Source of the DNA: Galaxea fascicularis
Taxonomy: Eukaryota > Cnidaria > Anthozoa > Scleractinia > Euphylliidae
Assembly: GCA_948470475.1 (NCBI GenBank)
Contig: OX419341.1
Coordinates: forward strand, 5,622,853-5,686,852
DNA: 64,000 bases
Reading direction: 5' to 3'
The translations under genes and the position numbers were made by a program. Numbering within the stretch: position 1 is the first letter of the stretch; each line of letters opens with the position of its first letter. Under the pieces are notes generated by a model that saw nothing but the letters and a program-made list of their open reading frames with translations, did not search any database and was not told where the DNA came from. Of this stretch, positions 49,077 through 60,576 are shown one piece after another.

Positions 49077-49575
49077 TAGTAATTTTAAATGTGAAGTAGA
49101 TCCCAAGTGCAGTATCTTTATACGGTAAACACCAGACGTACGAATCAGTTGTGAAACCCGTGATTTCTTCATCCACTCTCTTGTATATCATTCCCCGTGA
49201 CAAACATAACGGTATCCTGGACGCCAGAGGTCATTTCGTTCGCACCACAGCTTGTTTGAGAGTCGCTCGTTTCTGTCGGCGTTTCATGCCTCAGGCTGTA
49301 TTGGTAGGAGGAGAATAACCTATGTCATCCAGGGTAACATAACGGCATCGAACAACCACAACTCAGTTTTACTGCAATAATCAAAGATCAACTGAAACAA
49401 AAAATTATTCCTAACAAATCGTGTTTGAACAGTGAATCAGAAGAAATCCACCAGCATGTGTGGCCGGCTAGCGCGAAGCCTGAGCGAATTTTCTCTTTAA
49501 CTCTCCTTTCAACGTTGGCCACATGGCCGCTGGTAGCAGAAATAGGCACGGAGTAAACATGTTGTCCCCCGAACT

Positions 49576-50032
49576 CAGGGGCACCCAACGAGAAACTTTG
49601 ATGAAATATACCTGTTCGGGAGAGTCTACTCGTTCTAAGACTTTCGGATAATGCATTGCCAAAAAGCTACTGATTTCTTGACTAAAATATCACCTAAAAG
49701 ATTCCGGCAACCAGGGAAATCCAGGGGAAAACAGTCCCTTAGATTTTCGGAAGAGATATTTTTGCAATTTTTGGTTCTTAAAAAGTTCGCCTAGGATTTT
49801 CGGGTAACTGCAAATAGTTCGCGGAGAAGTTCTTCGGAGGTAACGTTCAGCTAGCAATATTCTGAAATGAAGATTTCATTCCCGAAAATTTTCGGGCACT
49901 TCAATTTTCAGCTAAGAAATCCGAAGAGATCAAATTTTTCTAGCTGATTAAAACAGTCTTTAAACATTACAAGGAGTCTAGAAATATCCCTCAAAGGTTT
50001 TTTTTGCTTAGTTTGCTCGTTGGGTGCCCCTG
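49576..50032. mobile_element. MITE with CAGGGGCACCCAACGAG ends, copy 2 (inverted to copy 1)
   Basis: Same termini as copy 1, and the interior aligns to copy 1 only as reverse complement. Flanks share CGAACT on both sides (6 bp). It lies just upstream of the CD36-family start codon. Confidence 0.8.
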
Positions 50033-50049
50033 CGAACTCGACTAACGCT

Positions 50050-50975
50050 CTTTGCCGAGGGTCGTACAGGGGGGGGGGGGGGGGTGTCTCTCGCACGGTT
50101 CACGAACAGAAAAAACAGCGAATCACGGATCACGGATATCAAAATTTCATTTTCCCGAATCACGAAAATAAACAAGTCAGGTACTTTTTTCAATAACCTT
50201 TTCTTACGCTATGAGCGTTTGAAGAAAATCGTGAAGGGCTAAGTAAAAGCTACTTATCAGAAATCACATCCCTAAAGTCACTCTCGATGGACGACTTTGA
50301 CCATTCCGTCCACTTCGCGTTGTAACTGCACGAAGAAACACCAAATCGTCTACAATCACGGAGAATAGAGCGGTAAAATCACGAATATCGGTTACGGTGG
50401 GGGTAAACATGAATTTGAATGGCATTTTAAGAGGTTTAAAGAAGGGATAGAAGAAGGAAAATTAGTTTTGGAACACCAACAGACAGTTGCCCCCAACCCA
50501 AGAGCACACCAGGTTGATAGGGGACTGTTTGGGTGACCATATATCAATTTTTAACTTCAAATCCGAATTTTTAAACTACATGTACATTAAATCCGAACTA
50601 TTCCTCATTTCTCCAGATTTTACTACTGTTTTGAGAAAAACTATCTTCTCCCAAATATACCTAAAAATCACCGAAAAATTTACAAGACACCCCAAAACAC
50701 TAATTTGTGAAATGAACGGAGGGTTTTTGTATTGCTTGAAACGCGAACGAGATATTTCCATCAAACCAATTTTAAGCGGCGTGAAAACGGCTTTCGTGTG
50801 TACCCCCGCCTTAATAATTCAAGTTCTTCACGGGTCACGCAAAACCTTAAGGTCACGGATCACGAAGAATAATTGATTACATTCACGTTTCACGGAGAAT
50901 GAAATCAGCTAATCACGCATCACGCAAATATCTATGTACGTCCCTCTTTACCGAAATGGGGGGGGGGGGGGGGAA
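50050..50975. repeat. Region with poly-G tracts and recurrent TCACG(N)2-3TCACG words
   Basis: G-tracts of about 16 at 50070 and 50957 bracket a region in which ATCACGGATCACG-like words recur (50130, 50158, 50379, 50852, 50883, 50912). GAGGGTCGTAC at left and GAGGGACGTAC (minus) at right are a possible imperfect inverted pair. The 129-codon open frame inside is not recognised. Confidence 0.45.
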
Positions 50976-52019
50976 GGGACAAAAGGAAATAGTACCTCCT
51001 AAAACGCAAAAATGGCAGTGATACTGTGAGAGGAAGAGTTTACAACCTGAAATCTTGTCTAGCTTTCTCAAAGACAACCGACAGTGAAGTTTTTTTTCTT
51101 TTACCATCAGATAACGTCTCAGAATCCGCAACTCGTTAGTGCATCATTTATCTGTAAAGGGTTGCTCTTAGATGGGTTTCAACTCCCAGCGTGACGGGGG
51201 GGGGGAAGAGGGGGGGGAGGCAGAGAAGGGAGAGTCATCCCTTCAGACCGTAGTTTGATGCCGTCTAGCGGTGTATCAAGCTGAAAACCGTATTAATCTT
51301 CAGTCTTAAGTTAAATTAACGAGCGGTAAATTAACGAGTAGGGATCTAAACGTCTGCTCTGAAAACGGTCTTATGACCCTGCCGCCATATGTCTACACTT
51401 GAAAAACTGTGAAACTCCAGAGAAAAGTGCTGTTCAGTTAACGATCACTCTTGATTTTGGATTTCGATTGGGAAGAACATTGGTGATTTTCACTGACACC
51501 ATGTCCCTCTCCGCTCCTTCCAGCTTTATTCCCTTTATTTTTCCTTGGCTTTGACGAAGAAAAGGGACACGATCTTTTTTTCTTTTTCGAAGACATTTGT
51601 AGATCGCGCGTGTTTTGTGAAACAAACATACATGTGTTTCCCTGTCACGTAACCTGTCACGTAACCTCTCCTTATTGGACAACGCAATGACAGGAAGTTG
51701 TCAGCAGCTAATTAGAATAATTAAGACGGAAAAATTGTTTTCGCTCAATAACTTCCCGTACGAAAAACATTTTTTTGTGGAATTTTTTTTACGTGAAAGC
51801 TACTCCCAAGATCTATCGAAACATATAGAAATCCAAAATTATGAAAAACGCTCAATTTTGGGTTGGCTGATACCTTAATGATGTAGAAGAATCCATTTCT
51901 TTTTTCGACACATCAGCTTCCAAAATGGCCGGTACTGATTCAAACTTCCGTTACAATGAACATCTCAACAATGAGCACGCCTAGTAGCATTGGTGGATTT
52001 ACTGGATTTAGGATTAATA

Positions 52020-52480
52020 GAGCTACACTCTTCTCTTTTACAGGAATACGTTTTATAAGAATATCTATGCTGAAATTTCCGTCACATTTTGAAATTTTTT
52101 TGACACATCATCCAAAATGACCGGAACTGATTCAAACTTCCGTTACAATCAACATTTCAACAATGAGCACTGATTAGTATTGGTGGACTTGCTGGATTTA
52201 TTCTTTTCTTTTTATAAGAATGCATTTTATAAGAATATCCAGGTTGGAATTTCCGAAATTTTAAGAATATTTTAAGAATAAACCCGAGGCTTAGATCTGG
52301 AAAAGAATATAATTTTGTCTTGTACAAATTTGTAAATACAAAACAATTAACTATATCTTCAATGCTAATAACCTTTCTGCAAGAAGTAAGGTGTGTCATA
52401 TTAGGCTTTATTGGCTGCTGTCTGGCTATAACCTAAGAATATACACATGATTTTCAGCCTAAAATCGGCAGAAAAATAAG
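52020..52480. repeat. Dispersed TAAGAATAT-rich repeat, copy A
   Basis: AT-rich unit with AATATAATTTTGTCTTGTAC, AGCCTAAAATCGGCAGAAAA and several TTATAAGAATAT motifs. Its reverse complement recurs at 53795-54160. The pair brackets exon 1 of the collagen/Ig gene. Confidence 0.65.
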
Positions 52481-52606
52481 ACTGATATCCAGCCTGGAAC
52501 GGGATAACAATATTCTTATCTATATATGTGTATCAAACACAAATGAAGACAAGACACATTTTTAAAGAACACGTATCTTTCGACCGACTTGTCGGTCTTC
52601 TCCAGG

Positions 52607-52616
52607 TATATATAAA
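52607..52616 (+). promoter_or_regulatory. TATA-like box upstream of the collagen/Ig gene
   Basis: TATATATAAA lies about 220 bp before the chosen ATG at 52834, which would give a 5' UTR of roughly 190 nt. The preceding CGACTTGTCGGTCTTCTCC stretch resembles sequence seen in dispersed repeats, so the promoter may be repeat-derived or the match fortuitous. Confidence 0.35.
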
Positions 52617-52833
52617 ACGTGTGCCTGTGATTATTTTTCACTGGTAGGTTCCTAAAAGGCCAAGACTAGTGTGTCATACTTCAGATACTTATGGCTTAGA
52701 TTGGAAAGTAGCCAGTAAAACGAGATGTAATAGGAAGGTCATCGAGGTTATAAACTGGATCAAGCCTTCTGTCGACTCAACAAAGCTTGCCGGGGATCTT
52801 TCAGACCGATCTTCCACTCATTTACGTCTAAAA

Positions 52834-55800
52834 ATGGAGAGATCAAAGAAGGTTGCTTTCTCCAACACTGTGGTGACTCCTTCAGTGTTTCTGTCCATTG
52901 CTGTTTGTTTTGTAGGACTGATTCACGTTGAAATTGAACTTTACGCTCACCGAGAAATGCTTCGTGTCCTGAATCATCAAAGCGAAGAAAAGGTTGAGCT
53001 ACCGAATACTGTTCGCGTGTCTAGGACGTTGCACAGTGGCTTGAGTGGAGGTGAGTTATGATCATAATGATTGCACTGGTGTTAATAATTCAGTTCATGC
53101 AGTCATGGCACCAAGATGCAAAAGCCGCGGCGAGTTAACTGCGTTTGTTGTTCAGTAGCCTAATAATTAGTAAATTCCACCATAGGATCAGTTAAGCATC
53201 CCTAAACAGCTTTCATTTCCCGGCTTTGGAACTAAAAACACTAAGAAATTCTCCCACGTACACTGGAGTTAAAAATCACGTCGTATTATGAAACCAGTAA
53301 CTGACAAAAACACCAAAGCCGGGAAAGTTCTGCTAGACAGTTAGTTGTTTGTTTGTCCGGAAAGTAACTGAACCCTTGGAATTCTTCTCGCTTATTTACA
53401 CGTAAGAATTCTGCCCCTTGTTCAGCTTAACAGAAATTAAGTGCGCATTTATGAATCTATCACCAAACCAGATTAGAATGTAGACCGACTTCCTCGAGAC
53501 CTTAAGGAAGTATTTCTCTGCCAACTGAGTTAGAACACCAGAAGTAGGATAGAAAAATATCTAATTTCCGCACAGCATTTCAGGAAGGGGTTCAATAGTA
53601 TGTCACGGGCTTAAATGTCTTCACTCAAACAAAACTTGTCGCGTTTAGGTAAACGAATAGTGATTGGCTAAACAGACTGTCCGCTGGCGCCTTGCCTCTA
53701 TAAATAGAGGAGCTAATACCTTATACTCAGGCATCACTCGAATGTTGTATAGCATGCCCCAGCTAGCTTTTTTTCTTAATATTGTTTTTCTGGTCCAAGC
53801 TTCCTATTTTTCTGCCGATTTTAGGCTGAAAATATTCTTGGGTATATTCTTAGATTACAGCGTATGAAAGGCTGATATGACACACCTAACCTCTTGCAGA
53901 AATGTCATTACCGTAGAACATACAGCTACTATTATTGCTGTTTTTGTTTTTTGGCTAGTTTCGTCGTTTAGAAAAGGAGAAATTATTATGCAGTTTAGTT
54001 AAAAACGTATATTGTATTGTATTTATAAGTTTGCACCAGACAAAATTATATTCTTTTAAATTTCCATATCTCAGCCTCGCATTTATTCTTAAAATACTCT
54101 TAACAGTTTGCAAATTTCAGCCTCAATATTCTTGTAAAATATATTCCTATAAAAAAAAGAAGTGCATGCATGTATTTCGTTATAATATTTCGTATTTCGT
54201 TTTGTTATTGTTTGTTTTGGATAAGTATAACGAATTTGAAGAACGAATGCGATACTTCTTTCAGAAACACACGTCCGCCATAAACGCAACTTGGAAAATG
54301 TACACAAAGAATCAAACACGAATAAGACTGTCAGACTTGATGACATCAAGAAAGAGGTTCAACTAGCATTGAGCAGTGTAGCCTGTACAGTGTATTGCCC
54401 AAAAAGTGCCCGGGGAAGACGAGGCAGACCTGGTAATACAGGACCTCCAGGCAAACATGGTCCCCCAGGACCTAAGGGATTAGAGGGACCTAAAGGAGAT
54501 AAAGGGGCTCAAGGAGGTCGCGGTCCCCCTGGACCTAAGGGTGATCGGGGCCCACAAGGGCCTAAGGGCGATCCTGGAGAGTCAATCACCGTCCCCTCTA
54601 TTGTGTCGCCTCCGCTATCCATGGTGGTAAACGAAACAGGCGCAGCCTCTTTTCAGTGCGAAGTCAGAGGAAACCCACAACCTGAGGTGACGTGGCTTAA
54701 GGAAAATTCTAGTTTTCTCACAGACAAACGAATCGTGAAGTCACATGGCGGTCTGATGATTACTGGTGTGACCTCGCAAGACGGCGGAATGTACACATGT
54801 AAAACAAAGAACATCCTTGGTGTAACGACGTCATCAGCCACATTGACTGTTCAAGGTAAGAAGCGTTTTATTCGGTTTTGCACCTTTTTTTTTAAACAAA
54901 TTCATTAACTTACGTTTACGGCACTTATACTACTGACACTACTTAAAATACGGTACGAAGTGACCAGACAACTTGAATGACGAACAGAAGCAGTTCAGTT
55001 TCACCACAGGTAGCCCAAGCTCAATATTATGAGTATCTGTACCGTACCATGTTACTCAAGAGTAGAAATATAGGGATTTGTATGGAGAAAACGGTTTTCT
55101 CAAAATTCCAAAAAATATGTACGATTTAAAATAAAACATAGCTTACCTTGCTTTAGTCTTGTGTTTCTTTGTCTCTCAGTGGTACGCTTTCTGGGTCGAT
55201 TAAGAGCGATTTATGTGCGTTTTGGTTCCTCTTCTTTTCCTTCTACGTTTCGAAAAGATGTGACATCGCAAGACAGAAAGGATATATGAAGGGAAAAGGA
55301 GAGAAACCAAAAATCACCAGCTAAATCGCTCTTAATCGACCCAGAAAGCGAACCAGAGACTGACACAAGACTGAAGCAAGGGAAGCCATATCTTATTTTA
55401 AACTGATCATACATATTTTTTTGAATTTTGAGAAAAACCGTTTTCTCCATACAAGTCCTTATATTTCTACTCTTGCGTAATTTGGTACAGTACAGATACT
55501 CAGCTACCTGTTGTTTCACTGATTCACTTGCATTGGATGGTTCATTCTTTTGTCAGAGGTCATTACTCCAGTGACAGACAGATGTGGGATCTCGTTGACA
55601 AAAGTCTATTACAGAAAATTTCATTACGTATTTTGTTATGTTCGGTTCAGTCCTCGTCAACCACCTTGGGGATAAAGGCCGCTACGTTTTGCTATGCAAT
55701 TGTCTGACATGTCTGATGTTTTTTATTTTGTTAATTTTAGTCCCTCCCTTGATAAAACAAAAGCCGTCAAATACAATAGTTGAAGAAGGTTATAACGTGA

Positions 55801-56891
55801 GCCTGCACTGCGAAGCTGATGGTCAGCCGAAACCCGTGGTGACGTGGCGGAAAGCCTTCAGACAAATATCCAAGGAGAGGACCGCTGTAGTTGATGGCAA
55901 ATTGACAATATTCAATGCAACAAAAGCGGATGGCGGGGCCTACGCATGCTCAGTTAAGAATATCCTTGGAGAAGACTCCGCTGTTGCGGTATTGACCGTG
56001 ACTGACCAGCTCAAATTTACCCTGACCCCTCCCTTGAGGGTCATTGTTTTTGAGAAGAACAACCTGGGATTGAATTGTGATGCTCAGGGTAAAGATGAGA
56101 TCGTTTGGAAACGAAACGACAAAACTCTCGCTGGCAATTATATTCCAAGCTATCCTAATGGCACTTTACTTCTTGAGAACGTTGCCATAAACGATGCCGG
56201 GACATATACTTGCGTAGCCAAAAATTCTCGGCGTTCTATTGAAGCAACATCTATTGTTGAAGTGCGTTACACTGTATCCAGCTGCAGCCGCATAAAAGCA
56301 AGCCGTAGTGGAAGCAGTTCAGGTAATTATATCATTGATCCTGATGGTGCTGGAGGCGTGCCTCCATTCAGTGTGTATTGTGATATGCGTGACAAGGGCG
56401 GGATTGGCGTGACGGTCATCAGCCATAACAGTGAGAGTAGAACACATGTTAATCACATCAGTGCTGGATGTAGTGGTCAAGGATGCTACCGTAAAGACGT
56501 GACTTACACTGGTGTCAGTACTGCTCAGCTGGCATCGCTTACTCGAGTGTCACAGAACTGTGAACAGTTTATTAAGTATGAGTGCAATCCGTCCTCACCA
56601 TTTATCGAGGGCGGTTATGGTTGGTGGGTGTCACGTGATGGAAAACAAATGAATTACTGGGGCGGAGCTACTGGTCGTCACAAAATGTGCGCATGCGGAG
56701 TAACGAGCTCGTGTTCCAAAGGCGATAGAAAGTGTAACTGTCCATCCAGTCGAGGTTGGAGTGAGGACAGCGGCCTGCTGACGGACAGGTCTGCTCTGCC
56801 TGTTTCGCAGATAAGACTGGGCGACTTGGATGGCTCACATGAGGAAGGTTACTATATGTTAGGGAAACTAAAATGCTATGGTCAGTCATAG
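52834..56891 (+). CDS. Type II membrane protein: collagen repeats, three Ig domains, CNTNAP-type fibrinogen-like C-terminus
   Basis: Exons 52834-53050, 54265-54855 and 55741-56891 join in phase to 652 residues plus TAG. Residues 11-32 are one hydrophobic segment after a basic N-terminus (MERSKK) with no signal peptide, so a type II signal anchor is likely. A charged segment follows, then R77-H-K-R80, a furin-type site. C113 and C117 precede 19 uninterrupted Gly-X-Y triplets (residues 123-179; GPP, GPK, GDR, GDP). Ig1 (about 183-269), Ig2 (271-360) and Ig3 (362-450) each show Cys..Trp..YxC (FQCEV/TW/YTCKT; LHCEA/TW/YACSV; LNCDA/VW/YTCVA). The last 200 residues match the fibrinogen-like region of contactin-associated proteins: DPDG..PFSVYCDM, TVISHNSE, WWVSRDGKQMNYWGG, CACG, GYYMLGKLKCYG. 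The front half resembles gliomedin/colmedin-type shed collagens. A secreted or shed matrix/adhesion role is inferred. The start is the Met before the basic stretch; an in-frame Met at 52669 would place the anchor deep inside. Confidence 0.92.
53795..54160. repeat. Dispersed TAAGAATAT-rich repeat, copy B (inverted)
   Basis: Contains TTTTTCTGCCGATTTTAGGC, ACAAAATTATATTCTTTT and TATTCTTAAAATACTCTTAA, complements of copy A in the same order when inverted. It lies in intron 1 of the collagen/Ig gene and ends about 100 bp before exon 2. Confidence 0.65.
54265..54855 (+). CDS. Exon 2: furin-like site, collagen triplets, Ig1
   Basis: One exon encodes the RHKR cleavage motif, the short stalk with two Cys, all 19 Gly-X-Y triplets and the first Ig domain. 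Collagen exons are usually multiples of 9 nt coding only triplets; fusing them with an Ig domain in one exon is not the fibrillar-collagen pattern and points to a separate non-fibrillar family. Confidence 0.9.
54995..55525. mobile_element. Long foldback element in intron 2 of the collagen/Ig gene
   Basis: The two halves are near-complementary over about 200 bp each: GAGTATCTGTACC, AGAAATATAGGGATTTGTAT, GGAGAAAACGGTTTTCTC and GGGTCGATTAAGAGCGATTT at left recur as complements at right in reverse order, meeting near 55230-55260. It would form a long hairpin in the pre-mRNA. Confidence 0.75.
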
Positions 56892-59626
56892 GTGACTGAC
56901 TCAAAATTCTTGACGAATGTCTTTAGACACGTTTACTCTCTAAGATGGCAATAATTACCTTGAAGACACCATCATCCTGTGCAATTGTTCATCGTGTCCT
57001 TGAAGGTTGCCAAAGTCTTTGGGACGTATTTTCAGTGTTGGCAACATTCCTTTCAAAACGCAAGAACCAGCTTTTTAAAGGCGGATTGCCGACTCTCAAA
57101 ATATTTTGCTTTATATTTACTGCCAGTGTTGCATTTCATGAACTAACTGTGCCTCATTTGGTAAAAAAAAAAGTTACCAATACAGTAGTTTTGGTGTTTT
57201 GACTCAAGTAAAATCTAGTTCTGTGGTAGACGTAGCGGTTTTTAGATCTCGATCTGTTGAGGTTTAATTAACGAAGACACATCACTTAAGTTACGGACTA
57301 AACTTTTAACCAAGAAGGTCCAGTACAAAAGCTGTCCCTCACCTGACAGTCATCGCGTTCACTAATCAATCAATTGTACTAGCGTAAACATCCTAATGTG
57401 ACATTTGGTCTTCACAAAATTGTGAAGGATGCCTTCATGTTACAAGCACTCGAATCCACAACAAAGTATAACCGAATGCCGATGTACAAAATGAATGACG
57501 GACTTGCCTTTTTAAAAAGAACTTCTTGTTTGCGATGTGTCTTACGTATTTCCCCAATAAAAAGCCTATGATTATATCTGTCTGGATTTGCAAAAAGGTA
57601 CCTCCAGGATTTTTTAGCAACAGTCTCATTTCAGGCTTGTTCAGTACTTGACCAGTTTTTCTTTGTCCTTCTGTTTTTAGTACACAAAACCTCCTAACAA
57701 GCTGCAGTAGACAAAAAAAACGTGTTTTTAATGCTATTTACATCTTCCCCCCCCCTCCCCCACCTCTCCCCTACATATCATTTCCCACAATTCTCTTTGT
57801 GTCATAAGTCACTAATTTGAAATCAGCGCGCGCGTTAGAAGTTGTTTTCAGTGGTCGGTTAATTTTCTACATTTGTTTTTGGCCGCCTATAGTGAAGTTT
57901 TCCGGAAGGCATCATTAAGCCTTATGAAGGAACAATTCTCACGATTGGCAAGGTCTGCCGTCGTCCAATATGTTACCGTATTCCGTCTCATTTCGGCTAA
58001 ACGGGTGAGACACCGATCTCGGGCTTGAGACGGAAAGGCATCATATTGCGAGCTTTGCTGTGGGCAGTGACGAGTCTCTGGCCTGAAAAGGTAGTTTGTA
58101 GGAGTCAGATCTATTCGGCGAGAGCAAAATTAAAGCTGATTTGTGACCAGGCCAGAGACTTAGTTAAAATTTTTTTGTCAATACCGCCCTCTAGTTGTCC
58201 GTTTGAAAACGAATGGTTACATCCGGGATCTTGAATAAATCGACTGTGTCAGCAAAGTTTTCATGTGATAATTAATGTGGAGAAAGCGAGAGTTCAGTAT
58301 TGAGAGAGAGAGTAATTTGATGATACTTTGCCCGTGTCAAGTGTGGAAACATTGTGCCTGGTTTGGTTGTGGAGAGCTTTATCAGTGCCGCGAACGTGGA
58401 TAATTGTGTGATTTCCTCAACTTGTTGACAGACGGATTTCAGGTATGTCGTGGTGCTCGTGTTATAAGAATAGTGTGTGCAAGCCTAAAAACGCTTCGTG
58501 AGTGTTTAGCTGAAGTGATTTTGTCTTAGACAACCGATTCTGGGCTCAAGAACGGTAAATTCTGGATCTGTTTTAGTCGGGCATCTCGCTCTGAGCCTCA
58601 TAGTTTGCGAGACTGAAAGTTCATAATTTCTGTGCCTTTAATAAATGTTGTTTATTTCATTACAAATCTGTCGCTTTTGCCAAGATCGACTTGTCGTCTG
58701 TTTCCAGCGATTAATTTGTCCATTTAAGCCCTACCTAGCGACATTCAGCTGTATTTTATTCACCTCAAGGGTCAAATTGTTACAACGCGCTTGAAATTTC
58801 TGTAGGCACCTTTTTACAAATTCAGACAGATATATATATATATATATATATATAAAAAAAAACTATTATTTCTTTATCCGAACACCGAGATAAATGGGCC
58901 AGCCTTATAAGTACCTGTATTAGTATTATACTTCACCGTTTCACCTAGTGTTATACTAACTTTGTTTGTCGTTTCGCTGTAGCAACTTAGAATTTGACTT
59001 TTTTTAAATGAAAATAATTATCATTTGTAACGTTTCGCTAACGACACCGGAGTATGTTCGTTATGTATGATTCGTGTGAACTTTAGACGTACTTTAAGCG
59101 TGCTTGTAGGTATGATGAATCCCTAGGGGCTACTAGGCTATTCAAGATTTTGTAAGTTATGCAAGAGCCACTCGAAGGCATCTCTTTCAATAGCCTGCAG
59201 TGCAGGCGGTTTTTGGGGGGCGAGTGGATATTCCCATCGGTTGTTCAGGCCGCCATCTTGAATTAGGAAAACAGTGGAGAGTTGGGGCGAGGTTTCACCC
59301 CCCCCGCCCCGACATTCTCGCCCCAATTCTCCCAGTCTGCAACGAAACCAAAATGGCGGCTAAACACCAAAACCGAAAAAAAAGCTACGCTTTCAACTGT
59401 GCTTTTTTGTTTATTCACTCCTGTATTTTCTTTATGATGAATGACGTAAATGCTCGCTGTATCCTGCATTATTAAACGAGATGCCCGCCCCTGATGTTGT
59501 ATTTGTGTTTATTGAGATTAGTTACAAAATATTTTATAGTCGTTTCTGGGTGATTAGAGTATAAACAATGTTTCCCATATGTTCAACTTTACAAAGAAAT
59601 CACAAAACCCAAAACCAATGACTGAC

Positions 59627-59681
59627 AGAGGAGGGTGGGGAGGGTGAGGAGGGTGGGGAGGGTGGGGAGGGTGGGGAGGGT
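59627..59681 (+). repeat. G-rich tandem tract (GAGGGTGGG), G-quadruplex-prone
   Basis: Five to six units of GGGTGGGGA spaced 10 bp give many runs of three or four G on the plus strand, sufficient for intramolecular G-quadruplex formation. Confidence 0.85.
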
Positions 59682-60431
59682 GCAAGGTCGAAACGTAGGA
59701 GATGGAAGGGGGTTCCTGACAGGAAGAAGTGTTGACTGTCTATCCCCGCTTTTAACGAAGCAAATATAAAGGTCACAATGTTCATTTCGCTCCTAGATAC
59801 TCCGACTGCGTTTCAAACTGTCGTTAAAAATGGGCTGAATATCAAACGTTTCTATACATGCGAGACACTGGATTAAGAGCATCTGAGAGCGACATTTGCT
59901 AGAAAATGCAGTCTGACATTACACATAGTAATTAAATAAACATTACTGTTACGAATTAAGTTCCTCCATGAATTACATTTCCAGTCCTTGGAATTGATGA
60001 TCGAATTTCAACTTGTTTTTATTAACAAATACGCCCCACTTTGTCAGTTTGTAACTCCCTTTGATATTTTCTAAAAATGTTCAAACTGATTGCAAGTTTA
60101 ATCTTCAAAACTAGCTGTGAATATTATGGAATAACAAAAATAACAACAATGGTGATGATGATGATCAACATCAACCTTGATCTCAACATCAGACAACGAG
60201 AAAAGAGTTAAAAAAAAAACAAAAAAAAAAACCAGGGATTTACCGAGGCTTACAGGTGCAAAACTCAAGGGTTTGAGTTAAGCATGCGCGATAGATCCTG
60301 TTAAAACAACGTACCGAAAGGTCTTTCTTAAAACAATTTTCCTCGATTTGTTGGAAACGCCAACAAAGCACGGCCTTCGCAGTGCATTTTAAATGGCGGA
60401 AACGATTTTTGAAATTTGTATTGCTTGATTT

Positions 60432-60576
60432 CCCTCACGTGACAAGGCGGCCATGTTGATGGCCAAAACAATACAATCTTGTTTTGCAGAATTTGCATAA
60501 AAATAAAGTTTAGTTCCCAGCGGAGAGACAGACTATTGTTCTTGACCACCAACATGGCCGCCATAACGTCACATGC
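60432..60576. mobile_element. Imperfect foldback with GGCGGCCATGTTG ends
   Basis: CACGTGACAAGGCGGCCATG at left faces CAACATGGCCGCCATAACGT at right. The GGCGGCCAT end resembles those of the elements at 63726 and 59250. Confidence 0.55.

Noticed and set aside
50487..50876. 129-codon open frame
   Set aside because: No recognisable domain, no splice context, and it lies in a repeat-like region.
52669..52833. Upstream in-frame Met for the collagen/Ig protein
   Set aside because: It would put about 55 residues of non-conserved sequence before the basic stretch and signal anchor; the Met at 52834 gives a typical type II N-terminus.
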